Part shown: one piece after another, positions 53,198 through 61,965 of the stretch
Numbering within the stretch: position 1 is the first letter of the stretch
Layout: each line of letters starts with the position of its first letter
Source of the DNA: JAJPHW01 sp963799065
Lineage (GTDB): Bacteria > Acidobacteriota > Terriglobia > Terriglobales > Acidobacteriaceae
DNA: 64,000 nt
Assembly (NCBI GenBank): GCA_963799065.1
Contig: CAWCVJ010000001.1
Location: 1,860,001-1,924,000 of the forward strand
Direction of reading: 5' to 3'
Made by a program: the position numbers and the translations under genes
Notes under the pieces: model-generated
What the model was told of the DNA's origin: nothing
The model's input: the letters and a program-made list of their open reading frames with translations, nothing else
The model's database searches: none

Positions 53198-53432
53198 GCA
53201 TTGATTGTAATGAATTGGCACGGGGGGCGTTGCACAGCCTGAACGCCGCGTCCGTCGGCGAAAGGACTCACCTAAGTAACTGGCGCTTTCCGCCCGCCCT
53301 GCTATACTCAAATGGACGCTATTCCACGGTTTGCTCGTCACGCGGTGGTTCCCCGAAGAACCAGATACAACTCCGCTTTTCCTGCCCGCCGTATAGTTCA
53401 GCGCAAATTCAAAACGAACGTGAGCGGCATGG

Positions 53433-54689
53433 ATGCTTCTGACAACTCAGTCAGAGTGTGACAACAAGCCTCTCCAGAAAGATATAAATCCATTGATTAC
53501 ATTTTCAGAACTGCCCTTATCTTCCCACTTACAACGGAAGCTGGCGGCGGCAAATTTCATTACTCCAACCCCGATTCAAGAAGGTGCAATTCCTCCCGCG
53601 CTCGAAGGCAAAGACGTTATCGGCACGGCGCAAACCGGAACCGGCAAGACGCTGGCATTTCTTATCCCAGCCCTCGAGTTGCTCGATCGTGAGCCGGCCA
53701 AGCAAGCCACCGTTTTGGTGCTGCTACCGACGCGCGAACTGGCGCAGCAGGTTCATGAGGAATACGAAAAGCTGCGCAGCAAGACTTCCGCGCGTGCGGC
53801 AATTCTCATTGGAGGCGTTTCCGAAAACGCGCAGATTCAGGCCGTTCGCAATGGCGCAGGATTGCTGATTGCAACCCCTGGCCGCCTGCAAGACTTTATT
53901 GGCCGGCGAGTGGTTGACCTCAAGCACATCAAGTTGTTGGTGCTGGACGAAGCCGATCGCATGTTGGATATGGGCTTTCTGCCCGCCATTCAACGCATTC
54001 TGGCCATTCTTCCCAAGAAGCGGCAAACCCTGTGCTTCTCGGCCACCATGGAGCAATCCGTCGCAGGACTCGTGCAAAACAATATGCGCGACCCGGTGCG
54101 CGTGGCGCTGGGTTCCGTACTCAAGCCAGCCGAGAGCGTGAAGCTCAGAGCCTACGAAGTGCGCCCCGGCGAAAAAATGGATCTTCTCCGCCAACTGCTT
54201 TATGCGGAAAAGGGTCAAACGCTAATCTTCGCGCGCACCAAACGCGGCGCGGAACGTCTCGCCAAGACTCTTGTCAGGGACGGCTTCACCGCCGCTCTCA
54301 TTCACGGCGACCGTTCGCAATCGCAACGCAATAACGCGCTCAGCGGCTTCCAGGATGGACGGTCGCAGATCTTGGTTGCGACCGATATCGCCTCGCGCGG
54401 TCTGCATGTGGACGACGTCGCCCATGTCATAAACTACGACTTGCCCAAGATGGCGGAAGACTTCATTCACCGCGTCGGCCGCACCGGACGCGCTGGCTCC
54501 CAAGGTGTCGCTTCCTCGTTGGTCTGCGGTGCCGAAACCATCGAATTGCGCCACATCGAACGCGCCCTCAAACTGCGCATCGAACGGGTGCAAGCCGATC
54601 CCTCGGCTCCGCAGCATCCCAAACGCGCAATCCAAAACACTTTGGCCAGCCGGACCCTAAACGCCCTACCCGGCGAAGTGTTCGTGTAA
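53433..54689 (+). CDS. DEAD-box RNA helicase
   Basis: A 418-residue DEAD-box protein that unwinds RNA duplexes with ATP. Motifs in order: Q motif (ITPTPIQEGAIP), I (AQTGTGKT), Ia (LPTRELAQQ), II (VLDEADRMLDMGF), III (FSATM), IV (LIFARTKRG), V (VATDIASRGLHVDDV) and VI (HRVGRTGRAG). It has almost no C-terminal extension, like RhlE/RhlB-type core helicases. It is divergent from thiG, and a perfect terminator follows 23 bp after the stop. Cold-induced or ribosome-assembly roles are common but not shown here. Confidence 0.95.
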   Translation: MLLTTQSECDNKPLQKDINPLITFSELPLSSHLQRKLAAANFITPTPIQEGAIPPALEGKDVIGTAQTGTGKTLAFLIPALELLDREPAKQATVLVLLPTRELAQQVHEEYEKLRSKTSARAAILIGGVSENAQIQAVRNGAGLLIATPGRLQDFIGRRVVDLKHIKLLVLDEADRMLDMGFLPAIQRILAILPKKRQTLCFSATMEQSVAGLVQNNMRDPVRVALGSVLKPAESVKLRAYEVRPGEKMDLLRQLLYAEKGQTLIFARTKRGAERLAKTLVRDGFTAALIHGDRSQSQRNNALSGFQDGRSQILVATDIASRGLHVDDVAHVINYDLPKMAEDFIHRVGRTGRAGSQGVASSLVCGAETIELRHIERALKLRIERVQADPSAPQHPKRAIQNTLASRTLNALPGEVFV

Positions 54690-54712
54690 GTCTGACCTAA
54701 CTCAAATCCTCT

Positions 54713-54741
54713 GGGCGGACACTTTTGTCCGCCCTTTTCTT
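54713..54741 (+). terminator. Rho-independent terminator after the helicase gene
   Basis: GGGCGGACA and TGTCCGCCC make a perfect 9-bp stem with a 4-base loop, followed by TTTTCTT. It ends the helicase transcript just before the toxin-antitoxin pair. Confidence 0.93.
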
Positions 54742-54790
54742 GTCCAGATCTCCTGCATTTTTCCTGTCCAGCGGGGAATATAAGTTGACC

Positions 54791-55036
54791 ATGAGTCCAG
54801 AAGCCGAAGAACTCCTGAAGAAGGCACTCGCACTACCGGAAAAAGAGCGCGCCGAACTGGCCGGCGACCTTCTTAAAAGCCTCGACGGCGCCCCCTCTGA
54901 AGAAGGCGTAGAAGAAGCTTGGGATGCCGAGATCGGGAGTCGTGTCGATGACGTTCGTTCCGGCCGAGTCAAGACAATACCTGTAAAAGAAGTTATGCGA
55001 AGTCTCGCCGACCGGCGACGGCGTGCCGCGAAGTAA
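54791..55036 (+). CDS. Addiction-module antitoxin (RelB-like, putative addiction module component)
   Basis: An 81-residue acidic protein starting MSPEAEELLKKALALPEKER, the typical opening of the short addiction-module component family, with VEEAWDAEIGSRVDDVRSG near 38 and the toxin-binding tail IPVKEVMRSLADRRRR. The frame opens earlier (54725) inside the terminator, so ATG 54791 is used. It overlaps the toxin gene by 14 bp. It should bind and silence the toxin and repress the pair. Confidence 0.88.
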   Translation: MSPEAEELLKKALALPEKERAELAGDLLKSLDGAPSEEGVEEAWDAEIGSRVDDVRSGRVKTIPVKEVMRSLADRRRRAAK

Positions 55037-55307
55037 GTCGTACGAATTCCATCCGCGTGCATGGGAGGATTTTCTGGCTGCGGATGAGTGGTATCTGAAA
55101 CGCTCCACTCATGCGAGCATCGGTTTTATCGATGAAGTCTCGGCCGCAATCGAGAGTATCCGGAAATCGCCCCTCCGCTGGCCCAAACATCTGCACGGAA
55201 CTCGCCGCCTCGTTCTAAGTCGATTTCCGTTCTCTGTCGTTTATCTTGACGAACATAAGTCGCTGACCATCATCGCCTTGGCCCATAGCAAGCGCAAGCC
55301 GGGATAA
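55023..55307 (+). CDS. RelE/ParE-family toxin
   Basis: A 94-residue toxin starting at GTG 55023. SYEFHPRAWEDFLAADEWYL is the typical first helix of ParE-type toxins, followed by GFIDEVSAAIESIRKSP, then the strand set LSRFPFSVVYLDEHKSLTII and the tail ALAHSKRKPG. RelE members cleave mRNA on the ribosome; ParE members poison gyrase. Which applies here is not decidable by eye. The gene overlaps the antitoxin stop and is co-transcribed with it. Confidence 0.88.
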   Translation: MPRSKSYEFHPRAWEDFLAADEWYLKRSTHASIGFIDEVSAAIESIRKSPLRWPKHLHGTRRLVLSRFPFSVVYLDEHKSLTIIALAHSKRKPG

Positions 55308-55370
55308 TGGAAAACGCGACTCTAGCCAAGGACTCTGCGCCCTCAGCGTGATTCACTCCATCTAATTCCC

Positions 55371-56435
55371 ATGACCGATCTTTTCTCACCTCTTACGCTG
55401 CGCGGTGTCACACTCAAGAATCGCCTGGGGATTTCCCCCATGTGCCAGTACAGCTCGCAGGACGGATTCGCCTCGGACTGGCATCTGGTTCACCTCGGCA
55501 GTCGCGCTGTGGGCGGGGCATCACTGGTGATGACCGAAGCCAGCGCCGTCCTGCCTGAGGGACGCATTACTGCCGGCGATCTTGGCATTTACAAAGACGA
55601 GCACATCGAAATGCTGTCGCGCATCTTTCGCTTCATCGAGCAGCAAGGCGCGGTTCCGGGAATGCAGTTGGCTCATGCGGGACGCAAAGCCAGCACCGAC
55701 TTGCCGTGGAAGGGAGGAAAGCCTGTCGATCCCGCATCCGGTGGTTGGACGCCGATTCTTGGCCCAAGCGCGATTCCCTTCGACATGGGATACCAGACCC
55801 CGAAAGAGATGACGAAAGCAGAAATCACCGCAGTTGTCGAGGCGTTCGCCACAGCCGCCCGGCGCGCCTTAACTGCCGGAGCGAAAGTCGTCGAGATTCA
55901 CGCCGCTCACGGCTATCTGATCAATTCATTCCTGTCGCCGCTCAGCAATCAACGCACAGACGAATACGGCGACAGCTTCGCTAATCGGACTCGGATACTT
56001 CGAGAGATAACGGTCGCGATCCGCAGAGTTTGGCCCGACAACCTGCCGTTGTTCGTTCTATCTGCAACCGATTGGGTCGATGGTGGATGGACGGTCGAAA
56101 ACAGCGTCGAACTCAGTTGTGTGCTGAAGCCCCTGGGAGCGGACTTGATCGACTGCTCCTCCGGCGGACTCGTGCCCTACGCCAAGATTCCCGTCGGTGC
56201 GGGATATCAAGTTCCGTTGGCATCGCAAGTTCGCCGTGATGCACAGATTCCAACGGCAGCCGTCGGCATGATTACAGAAGCGATGCAGGCCGATCAAATC
56301 ATTCGCAACGGAGAAGCCGATTTGATCCTGATGGCTCGCGCTTCCCTGCGCGACCCATACCTACCGCTCCATGCCGCGTCCATGGTTCACAAAGACGCGA
56401 AATGGCCGGACCAGTACTTGCGGGCTAAGTCCTAG
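55371..56435 (+). CDS. NADH:flavin oxidoreductase, old yellow enzyme family (YqjM/NamA-like)
   Basis: A 354-residue FMN TIM-barrel. LFSPLTLRGVTLKNRLGISP and MCQYSSQDGFASDWH near 24 (the YqjM-type Cys), GMQLAHAGRKAST near 98, VVEIHAAHGYLINSFLSPLS near 180 with the HAAH substrate motif, and NQRTDEYGDSFANRTRILRE are all hallmarks. LILMARASLRDPYLPLHAA near the end binds FMN phosphate. It reduces activated C=C bonds with NAD(P)H. The ATG is at 55371; its stop overlaps the stop of the next, convergent gene (CTAG). Confidence 0.95.
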   Translation: MTDLFSPLTLRGVTLKNRLGISPMCQYSSQDGFASDWHLVHLGSRAVGGASLVMTEASAVLPEGRITAGDLGIYKDEHIEMLSRIFRFIEQQGAVPGMQLAHAGRKASTDLPWKGGKPVDPASGGWTPILGPSAIPFDMGYQTPKEMTKAEITAVVEAFATAARRALTAGAKVVEIHAAHGYLINSFLSPLSNQRTDEYGDSFANRTRILREITVAIRRVWPDNLPLFVLSATDWVDGGWTVENSVELSCVLKPLGADLIDCSSGGLVPYAKIPVGAGYQVPLASQVRRDAQIPTAAVGMITEAMQADQIIRNGEADLILMARASLRDPYLPLHAASMVHKDAKWPDQYLRAKS

Positions 56436-56683
56436 CGATCCAGCCCCTTCACGTTTGCGATAGGCAAAATTTCGTCGGGCTTTGACTCGTCCATTCCTAT
56501 GCGGAACAGTGCTGCCTGCGCTTCGGCGAGCTCGCGCAACTCCTGCATCTCATCGACTTCGCTGCTAGCGCCGGCGGTTGGCTCCAGTTTGCGCTGGTCT
56601 CTACGCTCTAATTTGTCCCTCTGGCGCTGTTGGCGCGTTTGTTCCTTCTGACGCTTGGTAAATGTTGATCTGCCTCGTGGCAT
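56432..56683 (-). CDS. Small basic conserved protein, unknown function
   Basis: An 83-residue protein with a very basic, coiled-coil-like first half (RGRSTFTKRQKEQTRQQRQR, then DKLERRDQRKLEP) and an acidic second half (EVDEMQELRELAEAQAALFR). The split charge suggests RNA or ribosome association. I do not recognise a named family. It lies downstream of the RRM-protein operon (83-bp gap) and may belong to it, and its stop codon overlaps that of the oxidoreductase on the other strand. Confidence 0.7.
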   Translation of the reverse strand: MPRGRSTFTKRQKEQTRQQRQRDKLERRDQRKLEPTAGASSEVDEMQELRELAEAQAALFRIGMDESKPDEILPIANVKGLDR

Positions 56684-56765
56684 TCACAATTCCTCCGATT
56701 TCTATATATCAATGCAATCGTTCACAGGACTGGCTGACCCGACTGTCTGCTGGGAACTTAGTATT

Positions 56766-57140
56766 CTACCAGCGTGGCTCGCGCGGCTGCCGGGCATTCC
56801 CGCGATTATCGTCACGCCCCCCGCCGCTATCGCGACCCCGTCCTCCGCCCCCGCCAAAAGGACGTCCGCCGCTGCCGCTTGGACGCGGACGCTCCGTCTT
56901 TGGCTTAGCCTCATTAATAGTCAATGCTCGCCCACCCAAGTCAGCTCCGTTCAGCGCAGCAACCGCCTTGTCGGCTTCGCCCGCATTCGTCATCTCCACG
57001 AAAGCGAAACCACGTGCGCGTCCGGTCTCCCGGTCGGTGACGATGCTGACTTTTTCTACTTCTCCGTGCGCTTGAAATGCGGCGCGTAATTCCGGCTCAG
57101 TCGTGCTGTGCGACAAATTCCCTACGTAAAGATTCTTCAT
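56766..57140 (-). CDS. RRM-type RNA-binding protein with Gly/Arg-rich tail
   Basis: A 124-residue protein. The RRM fold (2-78) has both RNP motifs: RNP2 KNLYVGNL and RNP1 RGFAFVEM. The tail (80-124) is Gly/Arg rich (GGRPFGGGGGRGRDSGGG), like eukaryotic and cyanobacterial glycine-rich RNA-binding proteins. It likely binds single-stranded RNA, perhaps in cold adaptation. Its ATG overlaps the stop of the degenerate receiver gene by four bases (ATGA), so it is the last gene of a coupled three-gene operon. Confidence 0.93.
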   Translation of the reverse strand: MKNLYVGNLSHSTTEPELRAAFQAHGEVEKVSIVTDRETGRARGFAFVEMTNAGEADKAVAALNGADLGGRALTINEAKPKTERPRPSGSGGRPFGGGGGRGRDSGGGRDDNRGNARQPREPRW

Positions 57141-57733
57141 GGCATTTCCTCTCGAATTAACTCGTCCAAGGTTTTGGAAACGGTTCCCCGCTTCGCAACT
57201 CTTACTTCAGAATCTCGTGGCGGAACGGGCAGGTCCCGCAGTGCCCTGGTACGCGCATAGGATGCTGACCGCGCCGCGGAAATACGCCGTGACGCCTCCA
57301 AAAGTCCCCACTGTAACGGCGCCAATCCAGACCCATCTAACTCCTGGGCTTTGACTCGACCAATGGCGGCGGCGTTATCCGGTGCATCGGCGGTTCCATC
57401 CGCTCCCGGGGCATGCGCCAGATACTCCGGTTTGCCGACCAGGAACGCGAGTTGCTGTTCCGGCACGGCTCCGCGAATGTCGTTGCAAAAGCTATCGCGA
57501 TGGCCCAGTTCGTTCTCGACATTCATGAGGACGAGATTGTAAAGGTCCGCCCGCCACCAGGAACGCGCTTCTTCAATGTCTGCGGCGCAGTCCACATTCA
57601 CGCCCAGCTTCCTCATGCTCTCCGCGCGCAAGTCGCGTTTACTACGCGAAGCATCCACCAAGAGCACGCGCTTTTTCTTGAGCAAACTGGGAAGAACGTC
57701 TGCGGTCGGCGCAAAAATCGCCGGAGTCGTCAT
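57137..57733 (-). CDS. Receiver-like protein lacking the phosphoacceptor Asp
   Basis: A 198-residue protein. KKKRVLLVDASRSKRDLRAE near 18 is the first strand and helix of a response-regulator receiver, but where the phospho-Asp should be the sequence reads LYNLVLMNVENELG, giving Asn. The second half (about 110-198) is not recognised and ends in RGTVSKTLDELIREEMP. It probably acts as a protein-interaction module without phosphorylation. It is tightly coupled to the RRM gene downstream and to a small basic protein upstream (four-base overlaps on both sides). Confidence 0.8.
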   Translation of the reverse strand: MTTPAIFAPTADVLPSLLKKKRVLLVDASRSKRDLRAESMRKLGVNVDCAADIEEARSWWRADLYNLVLMNVENELGHRDSFCNDIRGAVPEQQLAFLVGKPEYLAHAPGADGTADAPDNAAAIGRVKAQELDGSGLAPLQWGLLEASRRISAARSASYARTRALRDLPVPPRDSEVRVAKRGTVSKTLDELIREEMP

Positions 57734-57894
57734 ACGGCGACCGATTTCGGTTTCGCCTTAGCTGACGCGACTGCTTCCACCGCTTTGGGTAGCGCCACTA
57801 CGCCCTGAAATAGCGCGCGGTTGCGCACCCGCTGCGCAATTTTCTGTTTCCGCTGGCGGTTGAATCTAGATTTGTCGCCGTTCACTCCGGACAT
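57730..57894 (-). CDS. Small basic protein of RRM operon
   Basis: A 54-residue protein (ATG 57894, GAGGAG site 6 bases upstream). It is highly basic at the start (MSGVNGDKSRFNRQRKQKIA, QRVRNRALFQG), ending in an Ala/Lys tail. Nucleic-acid binding is plausible; no family is recognised. A longer frame to 58140 lacks a ribosome site and is not used. It overlaps the receiver-like gene by four bases. Confidence 0.75.
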   Translation of the reverse strand: MSGVNGDKSRFNRQRKQKIAQRVRNRALFQGVVALPKAVEAVASAKAKPKSVAV

Positions 57895-58475
57895 GTTTAA
57901 CTCCTCATAATTCGGTTTGGTTTGCAGGCAGATCGGCTTAGTCCCGCAAATGCAGGAAGAAGCGAATACTTTCATTGATACCGAGCCCCGATCTAGAGAA
58001 AAGACACCCGTCGATCTCTCAATCGCGAAGGCGCAAGGGCTCTGCTGTGGCTTCGAGGTTAAGTGTCTTAAGTATACGCTGTTTGACTGAGCCGCGCCGA
58101 AACGGCAACCCGTCGACAGCGCAGGCATGGAACTCGACACTCAGCTCCTCCTCGATTCAAACACTTTTTTGAATACCAGGGGCATATGCCAGCACCATTG
58201 GTCACGCGGAACCGTTCGCGCATGATCGGCTGGAAGACAACCTGACTCCCTTCGGCCGCGTCTTTTATAGCGCTTCGACCACGCCATGCACTCCAGCTTC
58301 GCTCTCTCGGGAAGTCGGTTGCGGCCCTGGGTGCGCAGGCCGGCGAGGCTCGATTTCAAAAATTCTGAAACAGGCGGGATGCAAAGGTGTCCGTCGCGCC
58401 GCCGAAACCTCCTTTGACATCGGGTTGGAGGCGCGACCACAAGCTTTGTTTGGGAGACTTTGGATTTCCCTGAAG
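57895..58475. other. Noncoding interval of 581 bp, no clear feature
   Basis: Between the small basic protein gene and the end of the sulfotransferase gene lies no frame with a ribosome site or recognisable protein. A minus-strand frame at 58141-58554 exists but overlaps the sulfotransferase and has no family-like sequence. The leader of the RRM operon lies at 57895-58140. Nothing else could be supported. Confidence 0.5.
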
Positions 58476-59456
58476 TTACGCGCTTATAACAGCCGGTTGT
58501 GACACCGAGCCGCGTCCAGCCGCCATCTCTTCGGTGCTTTTGGGCTCTTTCCACGAAGGTAGGGTTCGATTCGCCAGCCTCTCCAATTCTTCCACTTCCC
58601 CTCGTACCAGCTCGTATAACGTGTCGAACGCAGTCGGCGACAACTCTGCAAACGCGGCACCGCCGCCCACAAAAAGTTTGAGCAGCGCAGAGTTCCTCAC
58701 CGCGACCACGACTCGATCAAGGCGCCGTGCCTTAAACCACTCCGCGATGAGTGTCGCTGTCCGCGTGCGCGAGTAGTTACGCGGCTGCGTCATCGATTTG
58801 GCACTGCATATCTCTGTAATCTGCGCTGCGGGTAGCACGAATCGAGGGATCTCGATGAAATCCGCAAGCGAATTGACGTACCTCTGAGGTGCCGCCTGCA
58901 AATCATCGTAAAAGGTAATCAGCAGCTGTCCCGGCGAGAATAATTGCTGCCACGCTTTGAGGTGGGTGGCGTACTTGCTGGACTCCAGCAATTCAGGATC
59001 CCGCAGCAGCGCCTCTTCAAAACTCCACGGAATCATCCCGTAAGCGCGCTTCAAACGGTAGAGAGAAAGTACCCGCTCGAAGGGATTGCGGAAGATACAG
59101 ACCACTTTGGCACGTGGCAAGGTCTTGGCGATTCGCTCCCGCGCTTCCGTCGAAGCGAAATACGTCGGCGCAATCTCTCCCACCGGACGATTATCGTGAA
59201 ACGGAGGGAAGTGGGCGCGATACCACTCCAACCCCTGGGAAAAATGCCTGTCGAAAAAGCGCGTTTCTTTGTTGGGAGTGGGCAGCACGGCTCGGTGGCG
59301 CAAAATGTCGTGCAGCCACGTCGTCCCCGTCCGGGGTGGGCCGATGACGAAGAACGACGGCATCGCCCGATTGGGGCTGATTTCGGGTCGGCCGAGAACA
59401 GATCTCCGAACCCAAGCAGCAGCGCCGGCATTCATCATCATTGTCGGTGTAACCAT
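58476..59456 (-). CDS. PAPS-dependent sulfotransferase domain protein
   Basis: A protein of about 326 residues. FFVIGPPRTGTTWLHDIL near 34 is the 5'-phosphosulfate-binding loop, KVVCIFRNPFERVLSLYRLK near 115 the 3'-phosphate-binding motif, and ITFYDDLQAAPQRYV near 180 is typical of this family. It should transfer sulfate from PAPS to a hydroxyl, possibly on a glycan. ATG 59456 is chosen; the frame reaches a GTG at 59489. It is single, with no PAPS synthesis genes in view. A link to the polysaccharide operon 14 kb away is only a possibility. Confidence 0.9.
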   Translation of the reverse strand: MVTPTMMMNAGAAAWVRRSVLGRPEISPNRAMPSFFVIGPPRTGTTWLHDILRHRAVLPTPNKETRFFDRHFSQGLEWYRAHFPPFHDNRPVGEIAPTYFASTEARERIAKTLPRAKVVCIFRNPFERVLSLYRLKRAYGMIPWSFEEALLRDPELLESSKYATHLKAWQQLFSPGQLLITFYDDLQAAPQRYVNSLADFIEIPRFVLPAAQITEICSAKSMTQPRNYSRTRTATLIAEWFKARRLDRVVVAVRNSALLKLFVGGGAAFAELSPTAFDTLYELVRGEVEELERLANRTLPSWKEPKSTEEMAAGRGSVSQPAVISA

Positions 59457-59644
59457 CTTGCCGTACTTGATCGGGTTAGGGTACAGCACATAGGGCCTAA
59501 TCGTACAAAGAGACGGGGTTTCAATGATGCCAAGTTGCGGAAGGTTGTCCCCACTGGTAACTGGAAAACTCTTTGCCCGCCTGATCCGTCTGCGACCGCC
59601 CTTATCCGTGTAGAATTTCGCTTAACTCACAGGAGACGCCGGGA

Positions 59645-61873
59645 GTGATTGGCCGAAGACTCTCGCATTACGATATCGTTGCTGACCTCGGGGCCGGCGG
59701 CATGGGCGTCGTGTATCGCGCTCGTGACACTCGTCTGCACCGCGACGTCGCCATTAAAGTGTTGCCTACAGATCGCTCCGTTAGCACCAATGCCCGACTG
59801 CGTTTCCAGCGTGAAGCCATGGCCGCGTCTGCGCTCAACCATCCCAATATCATCACCATCTATGAGGTCAACTCCGACAACGGAACCGACTTTATCGTCA
59901 TGGAGTACGTGCGCGGCACTACTTTGCTCTCGCTGTTGCGCCGGCGCCGCGAGCTGCCCATCGACGAGGCTCTGCGCTACTGCCTGCAAATTGCCGACGC
60001 CGTGAACAAGGCTCACGCCGCCGGCATCATCCATCGCGATCTTAAGCCCGGCAACATTATGGTTACGCCCGACGGATTGGTCAAGGTGCTCGACTTCGGC
60101 CTCGCCAAAATCGATTACGAAACCAAAGGCGCCTCGCTCGAGGACGAAACTCAAGTCACGCTTACCCAGCCCGGAATGACCACCGGAACCGTCGCCTACA
60201 TGTCTCCCGAACAAGCGCGCGGCGATCAGGTCGACACCAGGTCGGACATTTTTTCCTTCGGGATCGTGATGTTCGAAATCCTGAGCGGGCAGCTTCCCTT
60301 CACCGGTCAGAATTCCATGGCGCTACTGCACCATCTGCACTTCAGTCCGCCGCGCGATCTGGCGGCTCTTCGTCCCGATCTTCCGCCGCAACTAGTCGCC
60401 CTGATTTCCTGGATGCTGCAAAAAGATCCTGACCAACGCGTCCAGACCATGGCTGAGGTAGTCTCGGCCTTGCGAATGGGAATGGCGGGAGCCTCTGAAG
60501 GGCCCGTCACCTGGCGCTCCGGAGACGCCCGGTTAAGCGGTCTTCTCAATTCGAAGAAAACGGACGCTAAGAAGCGCACCCGTAATCCTTGGGCTCTTTG
60601 GAGCCTTACTTTGGCTCTGGTCCTGGCCGCGGCCGCAGCCTGGCACTTTCAAGGCAAATCGAAGTCAAAACATGCAGTCACCGGACGGGCCGCTCCTCTT
60701 AATGAAGACGCGTTCACGCTCTACAAGCAAGCTCGCCAATATCTCGAACTGAACGACCGTGGGGGAAATGTCGATAACGCAATTGACCTTTTGCAACGAG
60801 CCGTGCAACTCGACCCGCAATCGGCGGCCGCGTATGCGGCTCTGGCGGACGCTTATTGCTACAAGAACCGTGACAGTCCGGATTCGCAGTGGATCAAGCT
60901 GGCTTCGGACAGCGCGCAGAAGTCCGTCGAACTCGATTCCGACTTGGCGGAAGCGCATCTCTCGCTAGGGCGCGCCAATATTCAGGCCGGCGACTCCTCC
61001 GGGGCACAGCGGGAGTTTGATAGGGCTGTCGAACTCGACCCTAAGAATCCCGCCCCTCACCGTGAATTGGGACAGATGTACGCCAAAGCCGGGGATGCGA
61101 CTCATGCAGAACAGGAATTAAATGTCGCTCTTAAATTGAACCCAGACGACTGGAAGAGTTATCTCGAACTCGGCGTGCTGGAGTACCAGGCTGGACATTA
61201 CAAGGATGCTGAATCATCCTGGCAGCAGGTGCTAAAGATTCAGCCCGATGAGGTCCGCACCCTCATCAATCTCGGTGCGGTCTATCACGCGGAGAGTCGA
61301 GATGACGACGCAGCCGCCGCTCTGCAACGCGCTCTCGAAATCAAACCGGCAGCCGATACCTTCAACAACCTGGGCACAATTCGCTACTACCAGGGTCACT
61401 ATGAGCAGGCCGCGGTCGCCTTCGAAAAAACGGTCGCGCTGAATGCAAACGACTACAACAACTGGGCAAGTCTGGGAGATGCCTATCGTCAGTTGCATGA
61501 TACCGTCAAAGCAAAACAGGCCTATCAGCAGGCCATTCAGTTAGCCAAGGAACAAATCGTCAAACATCCCAACCAGGCGGACATGCGGGCTGACTTGGCC
61601 ATGTATCTTGCTAAAACCGGCGACCGAAAAGCCGCCCTGGAAGCCATACAAGCGATTGATCGCGCGAACGTCAAAGATCCTACCGTGTTTTTCGAACTGG
61701 CCATCGCCTACGAACTCTGTGGGGAGCGAGAGCAAGCTCTGAATACCTTGACCGCATCCGTGAAGGCTGGGCAGAATCTGGACGACATCAAGAACGAACC
61801 GGAACTCATTTCCCTGCGCGCCGATCCCCGTTACCACCTGAACGTTTTGACCGCCGCGACACGAGAGCCCTAG
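59645..61873 (+). CDS. Membrane serine/threonine protein kinase with TPR repeats
   Basis: A 742-residue protein. The kinase domain (about 8-275) has LGAGGMGVVYRARD (P-loop), VAIKVLP (catalytic Lys), IIHRDLKPGNIM (catalytic loop), VLDFGLAKI and YMSPEQARG. One membrane helix lies near 320-340 (LWSLTLALVLAAAAAWHF). The outside part (about 355-735) is a run of TPR repeats such as AVQLDPQSAAAYAALADAY and ALEIKPAADTFNNLGTIRYY. Such kinase-TPR receptors are abundant in Acidobacteriota; ligands are unknown. The GTG start at 59645 has AGGAGA about 11 bases upstream. Confidence 0.94.
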   Translation: MIGRRLSHYDIVADLGAGGMGVVYRARDTRLHRDVAIKVLPTDRSVSTNARLRFQREAMAASALNHPNIITIYEVNSDNGTDFIVMEYVRGTTLLSLLRRRRELPIDEALRYCLQIADAVNKAHAAGIIHRDLKPGNIMVTPDGLVKVLDFGLAKIDYETKGASLEDETQVTLTQPGMTTGTVAYMSPEQARGDQVDTRSDIFSFGIVMFEILSGQLPFTGQNSMALLHHLHFSPPRDLAALRPDLPPQLVALISWMLQKDPDQRVQTMAEVVSALRMGMAGASEGPVTWRSGDARLSGLLNSKKTDAKKRTRNPWALWSLTLALVLAAAAAWHFQGKSKSKHAVTGRAAPLNEDAFTLYKQARQYLELNDRGGNVDNAIDLLQRAVQLDPQSAAAYAALADAYCYKNRDSPDSQWIKLASDSAQKSVELDSDLAEAHLSLGRANIQAGDSSGAQREFDRAVELDPKNPAPHRELGQMYAKAGDATHAEQELNVALKLNPDDWKSYLELGVLEYQAGHYKDAESSWQQVLKIQPDEVRTLINLGAVYHAESRDDDAAAALQRALEIKPAADTFNNLGTIRYYQGHYEQAAVAFEKTVALNANDYNNWASLGDAYRQLHDTVKAKQAYQQAIQLAKEQIVKHPNQADMRADLAMYLAKTGDRKAALEAIQAIDRANVKDPTVFFELAIAYELCGEREQALNTLTASVKAGQNLDDIKNEPELISLRADPRYHLNVLTAATREP

Positions 61874-61965
61874 CCGTGTACTTGACTTATTGAGTAACCC
61901 AGCGTAGTTTGCGCTGATCGAGTTCTTTCGCACCCTGAACGTGACTTCAAAGAAGGAGTACTAAC

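Noticed and set aside
53280..53310. TATACT -10-like box upstream of the helicase gene
   Set aside because: No convincing -35 hexamer at 16-18 bases; a single hexamer is not enough to call a promoter.
53198..53432. Possible TPP riboswitch upstream of thiG
   Set aside because: The minus strand of the gap has hairpin potential but no CUGAGA or conserved P2/P3 TPP elements could be found.
58141..58554. 137-codon minus-strand frame in the 57895-58475 gap
   Set aside because: It overlaps the sulfotransferase end, lacks a ribosome site and has an Arg-rich, unstructured translation without recognisable family.
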